A stretch of 64,000 nucleotides of DNA from Mycobacterium sp. EPa45 (GTDB lineage: Bacteria > Actinomycetota > Actinomycetes > Mycobacteriales > Mycobacteriaceae): contig NZ_CP011773.1 in assembly GCF_001021385.1 (NCBI RefSeq), forward strand, positions 434,001 through 498,000, given 5' to 3'. This document shows, in pieces, positions 38,677-47,536 of this stretch. Each line of letters starts with the position of its first letter. The first letter of the stretch is position 1. A model generated the notes under the pieces. It did not search any database. It was not told the DNA's origin and worked only from the letters and a program-made list of their open reading frames with translations. Made by a program: the position numbers and the translations under genes.

Positions 38677-41214
38677 ATGCAGGTGCCCGAGATCACCGTG
38701 CAGTATTCGGATGGAGCGCGCAAGGCGATGCCGGTGCAGCCGGACCAGTCGATCCTGGAGGCTGCCGAGGAACACGGCATCGCGATCGTCAACGAATGCC
38801 AGAGCGGGATCTGCGGGACCTGCGTAGCCACCTGCGTGGCAGGCGATTACGAGATGGGCCGCACCGAGGGGCTGTCCGAGGTCGAACGCGACGCCCGCAA
38901 GGTGTTGACGTGTTCGACCTTCCCCAAGTCCGACTGTGTGATCAGCCTGCAATACCCGGCAGATGACAACGCTGCGCGACTGGTCACCGGCACGGGCGTG
39001 GTGACGGCGGTCGAGCATGTGTCGTCGACGACGGCGCTGCTACGTATCGACGTCTCCGGGCTCGCCCCGCTGGTCTATCGGCCCGGGCAATTCGCCCAAT
39101 TGCAGGTGCCGGGGACCGCCGTCTGGCGCAATTACTCGTACGCGCACCCCGCCGACGGACGCACCGAGGTGGAGTTCATTGTCCGGCTGCTGCCGCAGGG
39201 GGTGATGTCGGATTATCTACGTGCAAACGCCAAACCCGGTGACCGAATCGCGATGCGCTGCAGTAAGGGTGGCTTTTACCTCCGCACGCCGGCGCGTCCG
39301 GTGGTACTCGTGGCCGGCGGTACCGGATTGTCGGCGATCCTGGCGATGGCGCACAGCCTGCGCGATGATCATCGCGGCCCGGTGCATCTGGTCTACGGCG
39401 TGCGTAACGCCGGAGACTTGTGCAAGCTTGCGGAACTAGAGGAGCTCAGGCGACGGTTGCCGGGGCTCGAAATCCACACCGTTGTGTCTCGTCCGGATGC
39501 CGCCTGGACCGGTCGGGTGGGACGGGTCACCGATGTGCTCGACGTGAGCATGTTCGACGGCGGTAACGCCGACGTATATGTCTGCGGCCCGGCAGGTCTG
39601 GTCACCGATACTCGAAAATGGTTGGACGACAACGGCATCAACGGCGTCGGCCTCTACTATGAGAAGTTCGTGGCCAGCGGGTCCGCGCGGCGGCGGACCA
39701 CTCCCCGATTGAACTACCAAGCCGTCGATCTCGCCGACGTCCGCCGCCGCGGTCGTGGCACTGCGGTGGTGGTCGGTGGAAGCATCGCCGGGATCGCCGC
39801 AGCCAAGGTGCTCAGCGAGACCTTCGAGAACGTCATCGTCCTTGAGAAGGACCCGCCGCACACCCGCCGCGAGGGCAGGCCCGGTGCGGCACAGGGCTGG
39901 CATCTGCACCATCTGCTCACCGCAGGGCGCATCGAACTCGAGCGGTTCTTTCCCGGGATCGTCGCCGACATGGTTCGCGAGGGCGCGTTCGACGTCGACA
40001 TGGCTGCCCAGTACCGCATCCGCCTCGGTGGCTCCTGGAAGAAACCGGGCACCGGGCCGATTCAGATCGTCTGTGCGGGCCGGCCGCTGCTGGAATGGTG
40101 TGTACGACGCCGTCTGGACGACGAACCCCGGATCAGCTTCCGATATGAATCCGAAGTGGCCGACCTGGTCTACGACAGCTCCAGCGACACCGTCATCGGG
40201 GTTGCAGTCACCGGCGACGGCGACGAACTCGAAATCGTGCCTGCGGAATTCGTGGTCGACGCCTCGGGGAAGAATACTCGCTTCCCGGAGTTCCTGGACC
40301 GCATCGGCGTCGGCGCTCCCGAGGTCGAGCAGGACATCATCAACTGCTTCTACTCCACGATGTTCCACAAGGTGCCACCCGAACGGCAGTGGGACGACAA
40401 GGTGATGGTCATCTGTTACGCATACCGGCCCTACGAGGACACCTATGCCGCGCAGTACTACACCGACAGCTCACGCACCATCCTGTCGACATCACTGGTG
40501 GCCTACAACTGCTATTCACCACCGCGCACGCCACGCGAGTTCCGTCAGTTCGCCGACCGCATGCCGTCAGCGGTGATCGGGGAGAACATCGACGGCCTCG
40601 AACCGGCCTCACCGATCTACAACTTCCGCTATCCCAACATGATGCGACTGCACTACGAGCGCAAACGCAACCTGCCGCGCGCCCTGCTGGTCGTCGGGGA
40701 TGCCTACACCAGTGCCGACCCCGTCTCCGGACTGGGAATGACTTTGGCGCTCAGAGAAGTCCGGGAAATGCAACTGTTGCTCTCGAAGTACGAGCCCAAC
40801 CATCCGGATCTGCCGCGTCGCTATTTCCGCAAGATCGCCAAGCTTGCCGACACCGCCTGGTTCGTGATCCGCGAACAGAACCTGCGCTTCGACTGGCTCA
40901 AGGACGCCGACAAGAAGCGTCCGTTCTACTTCGGTGCGCTCACCTGGTACATGGACCGGGTGATGGAGCTGGTGCACGACGACCCCGACGTCTACAACGA
41001 ATTCCTCGCCGTCGTGCATCTGGTCAAACCCGCGGCCGCGCTGATGACACCCCCGGTCGCTGCCCGCGTGATCGGAAAATGGGCCCGGACCAGACTGTCG
41101 GGGCAGAAGACCCTCATCGAGCGCAACTACGAAAACCGCACCATCCCGGTGCCCGAGTACCTGGCCCAAACGGCGGAGATGCCCGTCGATTTGGCTACCA
41201 GCCGCTCCCGTTAG
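38677..41214 (+). CDS. Ferredoxin - FAD/NAD reductase - FAD monooxygenase fusion (Rv1937 type)
   Basis: An 845-aa three-part redox protein. Residues 1-95 form a [2Fe-2S] ferredoxin with C41, C46, C49 and C79. Residues 100-340 form an oxygenase-reductase module with the flavin motif RNYSYA, the NAD loop VLVAGGTGLSAI, and a C-terminal CGPAGLV. From about 360 a second flavoprotein begins (AVVVGGSIAGIAAAKVL), with a C-terminal GDAYTSADPVSGLGM typical of FAD-dependent monooxygenases or geranylgeranyl-reductase-like enzymes. A single chain could thus carry electrons from NADH through FAD and iron-sulfur to an oxygenase. ATG at 38677 has GGGAGA. M. tuberculosis Rv1937 (about 839 aa) has comparable length, so the fusion is old. 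Confidence 0.88.
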   Translation: MQVPEITVQYSDGARKAMPVQPDQSILEAAEEHGIAIVNECQSGICGTCVATCVAGDYEMGRTEGLSEVERDARKVLTCSTFPKSDCVISLQYPADDNAARLVTGTGVVTAVEHVSSTTALLRIDVSGLAPLVYRPGQFAQLQVPGTAVWRNYSYAHPADGRTEVEFIVRLLPQGVMSDYLRANAKPGDRIAMRCSKGGFYLRTPARPVVLVAGGTGLSAILAMAHSLRDDHRGPVHLVYGVRNAGDLCKLAELEELRRRLPGLEIHTVVSRPDAAWTGRVGRVTDVLDVSMFDGGNADVYVCGPAGLVTDTRKWLDDNGINGVGLYYEKFVASGSARRRTTPRLNYQAVDLADVRRRGRGTAVVVGGSIAGIAAAKVLSETFENVIVLEKDPPHTRREGRPGAAQGWHLHHLLTAGRIELERFFPGIVADMVREGAFDVDMAAQYRIRLGGSWKKPGTGPIQIVCAGRPLLEWCVRRRLDDEPRISFRYESEVADLVYDSSSDTVIGVAVTGDGDELEIVPAEFVVDASGKNTRFPEFLDRIGVGAPEVEQDIINCFYSTMFHKVPPERQWDDKVMVICYAYRPYEDTYAAQYYTDSSRTILSTSLVAYNCYSPPRTPREFRQFADRMPSAVIGENIDGLEPASPIYNFRYPNMMRLHYERKRNLPRALLVVGDAYTSADPVSGLGMTLALREVREMQLLLSKYEPNHPDLPRRYFRKIAKLADTAWFVIREQNLRFDWLKDADKKRPFYFGALTWYMDRVMELVHDDPDVYNEFLAVVHLVKPAAALMTPPVAARVIGKWARTRLSGQKTLIERNYENRTIPVPEYLAQTAEMPVDLATSRSR

Positions 41215-41228
41215 GAAAGAGGCCCGAG

Positions 41229-42278
41229 ATGATCCATCGGATGCTGAACTGCCAGGGCACCCGGATCCACGCCGTCGAGGAGGGCGAAGGACCGCTGGTG
41301 GTCCTGGTGCACGGCTTCCCCGAGTCGTGGTACTCCTGGCGCCATCAGATCCCGGCCCTGGCTGCGGCGGGCTACCGGGTGCTGGCCATCGATCAGCGTG
41401 GTTACGGCCAGTCCTCGAAGTACCGGGTGCAAACCGCTTATCGCATCAAGGAATTGGCCAGCGACATCGTCGGCGTCATCGACGCATGTGGCGAGAAGCA
41501 GGCGGTGGTCGTCGGGCATGACTGGGGCGCCCCGGTCGCCTGGACCTTCGCGTGGTTGCACCCAGACCGCTGTCGTGGTGTGGTCGGGATCAGCGTGCCG
41601 TTCGCCGGGCGTGGCGTGATCGGCCTCCCCGGCAGTCCGTTCGGTGAGCAGCGGCCCAATGACTACCACCTGGAGTTGGCAGGCCCGGGCAAGGTCTGGT
41701 ACCAGGACTACTTCTCCGAACAAGACGGCATCATCACCGAGATCGAAGAGGATGTTCGAAGCTGGCTGCTCGGTCTCACATACACGGTGTCCGGCGACGC
41801 CATGGCTGCGGCGACGCAGGCCGCGGAGGCGGCCGGGGTGGACCTCGCCGCAATGGATCCGATCGAGGTGATCCGTTCCGGACCGCTGTGCATGCCCCAC
41901 GGGGCGCGGCTCAAGGACGCGTTCGTCTACCCCGAAAAGATGCCGGAATGGTTCACCGATGCCGACCTGGACTTCTACACAGGCGAATTCGAGCGATCCG
42001 GGTTCGGTGGCCCGCTGAGCTTCTATCACAACATCGACAATGACTGGCACGACCTCGCCGAATACGAGGGCACCCCGCTGACCCCGCCGGCGCTGTTCAT
42101 CGGCGGCCAGTATGACGTCGGCACCACGTGGGGAGCCGAGGCGGCCGAACGCGCGCACGAAGTGATGCCGAACTACTGCGGCACTGAGATGGTGGCCGGC
42201 GTCGGCCACTGGATCCAGCAGGAGGAGCCCAAGGAAACCAACCGGCTGCTGCTCGATTTCCTTGGCGGACTGAGCTGA
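41229..42278 (+). CDS. ephB: Epoxide hydrolase EphB type
   Basis: A 349-aa alpha/beta-hydrolase with the HGFP oxyanion motif, nucleophile D98 in VVVGHDWGAP, charge-relay Asp in GGQYDVGT and His in GVGHWIQQ, plus lid-domain tyrosines. This is the soluble epoxide hydrolase pattern: epoxide to diol through an alkyl-enzyme ester. An epoxide made by the upstream monooxygenases would be the natural substrate, which ties the gene to its operon. The ATG lies 14 bp after the fusion-gene stop. The counterpart is Rv1938. Confidence 0.9.
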   Translation: MIHRMLNCQGTRIHAVEEGEGPLVVLVHGFPESWYSWRHQIPALAAAGYRVLAIDQRGYGQSSKYRVQTAYRIKELASDIVGVIDACGEKQAVVVGHDWGAPVAWTFAWLHPDRCRGVVGISVPFAGRGVIGLPGSPFGEQRPNDYHLELAGPGKVWYQDYFSEQDGIITEIEEDVRSWLLGLTYTVSGDAMAAATQAAEAAGVDLAAMDPIEVIRSGPLCMPHGARLKDAFVYPEKMPEWFTDADLDFYTGEFERSGFGGPLSFYHNIDNDWHDLAEYEGTPLTPPALFIGGQYDVGTTWGAEAAERAHEVMPNYCGTEMVAGVGHWIQQEEPKETNRLLLDFLGGLS

Positions 42279-42285
42279 TGGAGCC

Positions 42286-43392
42286 ATGCGGATGAGAACC
42301 GCTCACGGACGGGTGCGGCGCGCCATCGCGGCCGTGGCCACCGGCCGCTGCTGCATCGTCGTCGACGACTCAGAGAACCAGGGATATCTGGTCTTCGCCG
42401 CGGATGCCGCCACGCCGCAGCTGCTCACCTTTACGGTCCGGCACACTTCCGGTTACATCCGAATCGCGCTACCCGGCTCGGACTGCGAACGGCTCGACCT
42501 GCCGCCGGTCTGTCACCGCGAGACCGCGCCGGCCGGCATCGCCGCCCAGCGGGTGACGGTGGACTTCCGTGAGACGAGCACCGGGATCTCGGCGATCGAT
42601 CGGGCCCGCACCATTGCCGCCCTCGCCGACGCCAACGCCACGGCAGCCGACTTCCGCCGACCCGGGCATGTGATCCCGGTGCAGGCCGGGAGCCATGGCG
42701 TGCTCGGCTCTTCGCCGGGGGCCGCCGAGGCGGTGCTGGATTTGGCCCGCCTCGGTATGCGCCGGCCCGCGGGTGTGTTGTGCGAGATTGTGTCTCAACG
42801 GAATCCGGCCGGTATGGCCGAAGAATGCGAGTTGGCAGCGTTCGCCGGCCGGCATCGCATACCCATGCTCTCGGTCACCGAGCTCGCGACGTACCGGCGT
42901 CGTACCGAACCACAGGTCGTGCGGACGGCGGAGACCACACTCCCGACCGAGGCGGGCACCTTCCGGGTCGTCGGCTATCGAGACGCCCGAAACGGGGGTG
43001 AACATCTGGCGGTGATCGCCGGCAACGCTGACGCCGATACGCCGATGCCGCTGCACGTCCACCTCGAATGCCTCGGTGGCGACGTGTTCGGATCCCTGGC
43101 TTGCACCTGCGGTGCCGAACTCGCCCGTGCAGTCGCCGCAATGCGAGCCAACGGCACCGGCATGATCATCTACCTGCGCCCGCCCACCGCACATGCCTGC
43201 GGTGTCCTCACCGGCGGCGCCGCACCGGATCTGGTGTCCGGGAGCGTCGCGTGGATCCTGCGTGACCTGGGTGTGTATACGGTCAGGCTGTCCGACGATG
43301 CACCTGAGCTGGGCTTGTTGATGTTCGGGGCGATCCGTGAGCACGGGTTGCACGTCGAGTCGCCCGCCGCGGTGTGGCCGGTGGCAGGCTGA
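42286..43392 (+). CDS. ribA1: RibBA-like protein with degenerate active sites (RibA1 type)
   Basis: A 368-aa protein with the two-domain RibBA plan. The N-terminal DHBP-synthase-like half starts RRAIAAVATGRCCIVVDDSEN, but the acidic E-x-E-G-D catalytic cluster has become SENQGYL. The C-terminal GTP cyclohydrolase II half keeps the zinc cysteines (ECLGGDVFGSLACTCG), but the QEGRGIGL loop expected after IYLR is replaced by PPTAHACGVLTG, and the rest of the domain is short. Riboflavin-pathway activity is therefore doubtful. M. tuberculosis also carries a second ribA (Rv1940) in this operon. A flavin-related or new role beside several flavoenzymes is possible. It follows ephB by seven bases. Confidence 0.8.
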   Translation: MRMRTAHGRVRRAIAAVATGRCCIVVDDSENQGYLVFAADAATPQLLTFTVRHTSGYIRIALPGSDCERLDLPPVCHRETAPAGIAAQRVTVDFRETSTGISAIDRARTIAALADANATAADFRRPGHVIPVQAGSHGVLGSSPGAAEAVLDLARLGMRRPAGVLCEIVSQRNPAGMAEECELAAFAGRHRIPMLSVTELATYRRRTEPQVVRTAETTLPTEAGTFRVVGYRDARNGGEHLAVIAGNADADTPMPLHVHLECLGGDVFGSLACTCGAELARAVAAMRANGTGMIIYLRPPTAHACGVLTGGAAPDLVSGSVAWILRDLGVYTVRLSDDAPELGLLMFGAIREHGLHVESPAAVWPVAG

Positions 43393-43432
43393 CACGTGCC
43401 CTGGGAGACAACGGGATCGCAGAGGAGACGCG

Positions 43433-44203
43433 ATGACGCATCCGGATCTGGCCGGTAAATCCGCGATTGTGACCGGCGCGGGAGCCGGCATCGGGCTGGC
43501 TATCGCCAAGCGACTGGCCGCCGAGGGCTGCCGAGTATTGTGCGCGGACATCAATGCCGACACGGCGAAGGCCGCGGCAGCCGAGCTCGGCGGCGACGCG
43601 GTCGGTCACCAGGTCGACGTGAGCGACGAATCGCAGGTGGCCGACATGGTCGAAGCATGCGTCGCGGCGTTCGGCGGCGTCGACAAGCTCGTCGCCAACG
43701 CTGGAGTCGTGCACTTCGCCCCGCTGCTGGACACCACCACCGACGACTTCGACCGGGTGATCGGGATCAACCTGCGTGGCGCCTGGCTGTGCACCAAACA
43801 TGCCGCACCCCGGATGGTCGAGCGTGGCGGTGGCGCGATCGTCAACATGTCCTCGCTCGGGGGGCAGGTCGCGGCGGCGGGCACCGCCGCATACGGGATG
43901 TCGAAAGCCGGGATCATCCACCTGAGCCGCATCACCGCCGCGGAACTCCGCGCGGCCAACGTGCGATCCAACGCACTGCTGCCGGCCTTCGTCGATACTC
44001 CGATGCAGCAGACCGCGATGACGATGTTCGACGAGGCACTCGGTGCGGGCGGGGCCACCACCATGATCGGACGCCTACAGGGCCGCATGGCCGGGCCGGA
44101 GGAGATGGCCGGCGTTGTCGCCTTCCTGCTCTCCGACGACGCGTCGATGATCAACGGGACGGCACAGGTCGCCGACGGTGGAACACTCGCGGCACTGTGG
44201 TGA
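43433..44203 (+). CDS. Short-chain dehydrogenase/reductase, Rv1941 type
   Basis: A 256-aa classical SDR: cofactor motif TGAGAGIG, the NAG of LVANAGVV, catalytic Ser in NMSSLGG and YGMSK. Asp in CADINAD after the second strand favours NAD. It should oxidise a secondary alcohol such as the diol or hydroxyacyl intermediate of the pathway. ATG at 43433 has AGAGGAGA. It is the last gene of the plus arm and ends 17 bp from the convergent mce3R stop. The counterpart is Rv1941. Confidence 0.88.
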   Translation: MTHPDLAGKSAIVTGAGAGIGLAIAKRLAAEGCRVLCADINADTAKAAAAELGGDAVGHQVDVSDESQVADMVEACVAAFGGVDKLVANAGVVHFAPLLDTTTDDFDRVIGINLRGAWLCTKHAAPRMVERGGGAIVNMSSLGGQVAAAGTAAYGMSKAGIIHLSRITAAELRAANVRSNALLPAFVDTPMQQTAMTMFDEALGAGGATTMIGRLQGRMAGPEEMAGVVAFLLSDDASMINGTAQVADGGTLAALW

Positions 44204-44220
44204 GCGGTCTCTTCGCCGGC

Positions 44221-45426
44221 CTACCCGGCAGCGTCGGCCTGGCTGGTCAGGATTGCCAGGGCGATCGTGGTCATCTCCAGCGCGACGTCGGTGCGGCGGG
44301 TGAGATGCCATGTGCGCGAAACGTCTTCGATGAAACTGACGGCGGCGGCCACGAGTAGTCGGGCCTGCGCAACGGTGGTCTGCGGGACCACGGTGCGGAT
44401 GAGATCGATCCACAGACCGTCGCGGTCGGCCTGGTTCTTGACGAAGCTGTCGCGAACCTCGTCCGATGCCGATGACAGTTCGGTGATCGACACGGAGACC
44501 AGGTCGGGGTCGTCCAGACTGATCCGTACCCGCCCGGCTACGAGTCCACGGAGACGTTGTGGTGCAGGATCATTCGCACGCAGCACTCGAATACATTCGA
44601 GAGCGGACCACTCGTCGAGGCGACGTACCAGGGCATCGAGAATGGCCTGCTTCGAGGAGAACGAGCGGTACAGGCCCGGGCCCGCGATTCCGACGGTCTT
44701 GCCGATGTCGGCGGTGCTCACCGCGGGATATCCACGGGCACGGAATAATTGCGCACCCGCGGCCAGCAGCGTCTCGTACCGCGAGAACGCGGCCGCCTCC
44801 CGGCCGGCGGATCCGTCGATCGGGCCGAGCGCCCCGACCGGCGGCGTGCGCGCGGCCGCCATGCACGCTCGGTACAAGAGCTCCCTGAGCTCACCCCCCG
44901 ACAGGTTGAGGCCATGTCGCCCAAGGCTTGTCAGCGTGCTCGACACTGCCCATGCCCGAAGCTCGACGTGCGCCGGGCTCAGCTCGGGCATCTCCAGGCG
45001 GACGCCGGACTGCATGCTCGCCACGATGGCGTTGATCCGGCTGCGTACCTCCGCACGGTCGCCATCGGTGAGGTAGCGAGCCTCTCGCTGCCACAGCACG
45101 GTCAACGCTCGGGTCTCGACGGCGGCAGAGATCAGGTCCGGCAATTCATCATGCAGGGGACGGGCGGTCGACTCAGGCGTGCGGCCCTCGGGGTTGCGAA
45201 CACTTTGGTATTCATCCTGCGCGTTCAGAATCACGGCGGTGAGCAGGGCCTGCTTGTTGTCGTAATGGCGGTACAGGGCGCGAGCCGTCACACCGGCGGC
45301 CTCGGCGATCTCCTCCAGTTTCACCGAATGGAAGCCGCGGTCGATGAACAGCCGCGCAGCCTGGTCGAGGATCTGTTTCTTACGGTCCTTTGGCCTGCGC
45401 CTGACGATCGGGACGGCTGGCTGCAT
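44221..45426 (-). CDS. mce3R: Mce3R-type double TetR-family repressor
   Basis: A 401-aa protein with two TetR units. The first HTH is [24 protein letters not shown] (about residues 35-60) and the second is [21 protein letters not shown] (about residues 210-235), each followed by a TetR-like helical domain. Only a few TetR proteins have this plan; Mce3R of M. tuberculosis (406 aa) is the type, and the N-terminus here ([15 protein letters not shown]) fits it. Mce3R represses mce3 and the Rv1933c-Rv1935c and Rv1936-Rv1941 operons, the very genes adjoining here. ATG 45426 matches the family start; 45462 is an alternative. Confidence 0.9.
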   Translation of the reverse strand: MQPAVPIVRRRPKDRKKQILDQAARLFIDRGFHSVKLEEIAEAAGVTARALYRHYDNKQALLTAVILNAQDEYQSVRNPEGRTPESTARPLHDELPDLISAAVETRALTVLWQREARYLTDGDRAEVRSRINAIVASMQSGVRLEMPELSPAHVELRAWAVSSTLTSLGRHGLNLSGGELRELLYRACMAAARTPPVGALGPIDGSAGREAAAFSRYETLLAAGAQLFRARGYPAVSTADIGKTVGIAGPGLYRSFSSKQAILDALVRRLDEWSALECIRVLRANDPAPQRLRGLVAGRVRISLDDPDLVSVSITELSSASDEVRDSFVKNQADRDGLWIDLIRTVVPQTTVAQARLLVAAAVSFIEDVSRTWHLTRRTDVALEMTTIALAILTSQADAAG

Positions 45427-45555
45427 CGCTGGATGCCCCTTCCTCTCACCGGATTGCAACATCTTCGCAGATCCTCTCTGCCGCGACCCATAAACGTAAC
45501 CAAAAAGTACATTGCTGCGAGAAACTGCATAATTGAGTGGGTGATTCAGTATCTA

Positions 45556-45584
45556 TATAGCCGATACAGCTGTTATCAGCTATA
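45556..45584. promoter_or_regulatory. Long inverted repeat between mce3R and LuxR-type gene
   Basis: TATAGCCGATA and TATCAGCTATA pair at 10 of 11 positions around a 7-nt spacer, 34 bp upstream of the LuxR-type start and 130 bp upstream of mce3R. It differs from the CAAGCAAGAA repeat at 37439, so it may bind a different protein, possibly the LuxR-type regulator itself. Confidence 0.6.
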
Positions 45585-45618
45585 GACATAGACCTGCGTT
45601 CCGCGTACTCTCGCGAAG

Positions 45619-46581
45619 GTGATCGGTCGTCTCGAAGCGACGGTGAAGTTATCTGGCGAGGCTTCGCTGAGCTGCCTGCCGGCGGTGGTGGGTGGCACCG
45701 CCCGGGGAGGAAGCGGCCTGCACGAACCCGACACCGGGGATCTCGTGGCGGGCGTGCAGCAGGCTGTCGATCGACTCATCCTGGCGTCATCGGTGAACGA
45801 GCTCTTCGCGCTGGCGGCAGCCGCGGCGGCCCGGATCGGGTTCACCCGGGTGCTGTTCTCCAGGCTTGATCACGGAACCTGGTTGACTCACAACGCTTAT
45901 ACGGCCGATGACCCCGACTTCGCCGAGCAATTGGTGGCATTCGGTACCGCGCACTCCCAACGGTTGGGCGGCCAACTCGTGGAGTCGGAGATGTTGCTCA
46001 CCGGCATCCCGATCCTGGTGTGCGACGCGCAATCACATCCTCGGGTCTTCCGTAAGCTCGTCAGGTTCGCCCGCACCACCGATTACGTCGCCGCGCCGGT
46101 CCAGGCCTGGGGTGTGCCGGTGGCCATGATCCACGCCGACCGATATCCCGATCGCAGCGTCCAAGAGATCGACCGGCGGCTGCTCGGTCTGTTCGCCGGC
46201 GGCCTCGGCCTTGCGATCGAGCGGGCTCAACTCGCTGATCGATTGAAAGTGATCAACCAGGCGTCAACCCTACTGGGACATCGCCCGGATGAGGACGCCC
46301 TGCACGGTCGGCCGGATCAACAGCCCCCACCACGGTTGGCTGCGGTGTCGTCGCTGCCCCGGGCGGAACGTGCCACCGAGCGGCTCTCGCCGCGCGAATG
46401 GGATGTGTTGCGCAGCATCGCCCTCGGCAAGACCAACGCTCAGATCGCCAGCAGCCTGTTTCTCGCCGAGAACACGGTGAAGGTACACGTCAAGCGCATC
46501 TTGCGAAAACTGGGTGCTGGCAACCGGACTGAGGCCGCGGCGCTGTATCACCGGCTCACCCGTCGAGGCCCCTGCGACTGA
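45619..46581 (+). CDS. GAF-like domain LuxR-type transcriptional regulator
   Basis: A 320-aa regulator. The central part (about 40-205) reads like a GAF sensory domain (LFALAAAAAARIGFTRVLFSRLD, and a conserved-looking VAAPVQAWGVPVAMIHADR). The C-terminus is a NarL/LuxR HTH: LSPREWDVLRSIALGKTNAQIASSLFLAENTVKVHVKRILRKLG. No receiver aspartate or autoinducer-binding domain is evident, so it should sense a small ligand. Divergent from mce3R, it may add a second control on the catabolic cluster, which is inference. The start is a GTG at 45619. Confidence 0.82.
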   Translation: MIGRLEATVKLSGEASLSCLPAVVGGTARGGSGLHEPDTGDLVAGVQQAVDRLILASSVNELFALAAAAAARIGFTRVLFSRLDHGTWLTHNAYTADDPDFAEQLVAFGTAHSQRLGGQLVESEMLLTGIPILVCDAQSHPRVFRKLVRFARTTDYVAAPVQAWGVPVAMIHADRYPDRSVQEIDRRLLGLFAGGLGLAIERAQLADRLKVINQASTLLGHRPDEDALHGRPDQQPPPRLAAVSSLPRAERATERLSPREWDVLRSIALGKTNAQIASSLFLAENTVKVHVKRILRKLGAGNRTEAAALYHRLTRRGPCD

Positions 46582-46616
46582 ATCGCGGAATCAAGGCCGC
46601 ATCCTCGAAGCCGGGA

Positions 46617-46943
46617 TCAGTCGGGAGGATTCCCGGCGCTCTGGTCGAAGCGATCTCTGTCCGCTGCCCGACGCTGCCGTGCGTCCACCTGCGGATCGTT
46701 CTTGTCGAAGGCTGCTGTCCGGCGTTCGGGGTTTGCGTGAACCCGCACGACCGACCCGATGTCGGGCGCCCAGAAATCGGTGGCGATGTGGGGCTCCTGC
46801 ATGATGCATCGGTACGGCTGTTCGCCGGGAACGTGGACGTCGGCGACGTATTCGTAGATGGTCACCATGCCGTCCCCGGTGGTGACTTTGCCGCGCCGGT
46901 CGACGATGGTGGCCTCACCGTCGACAGTGCCGTGGCCGAACAT
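46617..46943 (-). CDS. Conserved-looking hypothetical protein, 108 aa
   Basis: A soluble 108-aa protein with a beta-rich first part (GEATIVDRRGKVTTGDGMVTIYEYVADVHV, IGSVVRVHANPERRTAAF) and a charged, probably disordered tail (DPQVDARQRRAADRDRF). The layout resembles small actinobacterial proteins of unknown function that carry an SHOCT- or OB-like beta domain, but no motif is decisive. It is convergent with the LuxR-type gene. Product unknown. Confidence 0.65.
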   Translation of the reverse strand: MFGHGTVDGEATIVDRRGKVTTGDGMVTIYEYVADVHVPGEQPYRCIMQEPHIATDFWAPDIGSVVRVHANPERRTAAFDKNDPQVDARQRRAADRDRFDQSAGNPPD

Positions 46944-46989
46944 TGGTCAACAGTACGTCGCCGTCCGCCGTCGCGGACCCTTGTCGCGC

Positions 46990-47059
46990 GGGCCGTGGTG
47001 AGTGGGCCGTGGTGAGTGGGCCGTGGTGAGTGGGCCGTGGTGAGTGGGCCGTGGTGAGT
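46990..47059. repeat. Five perfect 14-bp tandem repeats
   Basis: GGGCCGTGGTGAGT is repeated five times without change, followed by a degenerate sixth start (GGGCAATG). The 14-bp unit is not a multiple of three and lies between two divergent small genes, 47 bp from the start of one and 78 bp from the other. It is a minisatellite-type locus that should vary in copy number between strains. Confidence 0.95.
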
Positions 47060-47136
47060 GGGCAATGTGGCGAGAAGGCTCCCTCGGGCCCGGCCGAGCA
47101 GCACAATGGCACTGCGAACCATCGAAAGAGAAGCCC

Positions 47137-47469
47137 ATGAGCACGGATACGCCCGGCGGATTGCCACCAATCGAGGAGTTCCGCAGGAGGGCGGCCCACG
47201 TCGACCGTGAATTCGCCGACGCCCGACGGTACCTGTCGGCGATGTGCGACGACGACGATCATTCGTTAGGCGAGCTGATGGCCGAGATTCACCGCAATGG
47301 ACGGGCCATGCAAGTGTTGGCAGCCATGGCGGTGCTTGCACTGGACTTCGCCAATTTGTCTGCGGACCGCCTCGGGGGTGATGTTCGCCGCTGGCTCGAC
47401 TCGTCTGCGATGACGCCGGACACGGCCCAGGCCGAGCGCAGCCAGAGCGAACTCGGGGGAGAGGGATGA
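47137..47469 (+). CDS. Hypothetical helical protein, 110 aa
   Basis: A soluble, mostly helical protein: MSTDTPGGLPPIEEFRRRAAHVDREF, an acidic CDDDDHS patch, a hydrophobic helix (MQVLAAMAVLALDFANL) and a polar tail. GAAAGAGAAG upstream of the ATG can serve as ribosome binding site. Coding bias looks good. Family not recognised. The tandem repeat lies 78 bp upstream and could affect its promoter. Confidence 0.6.
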   Translation: MSTDTPGGLPPIEEFRRRAAHVDREFADARRYLSAMCDDDDHSLGELMAEIHRNGRAMQVLAAMAVLALDFANLSADRLGGDVRRWLDSSAMTPDTAQAERSQSELGGEG

Positions 47470-47536
47470 CCGGCTAGGCCGCAGGATATCGAAAGTTACT
47501 GGGGCGGAGCCCTATCGATACACCGATGGGACCTGA

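Noticed and set aside
40389..41228. Extended upstream reading of ephB inside the fusion gene
   Set aside because: The conserved hydrolase begins at the ATG at 41229, and the upstream part is an out-of-frame shadow of the monooxygenase.
46990..47059. Tandem repeats considered as CRISPR
   Set aside because: The units are contiguous with no spacers and no cas genes are present.
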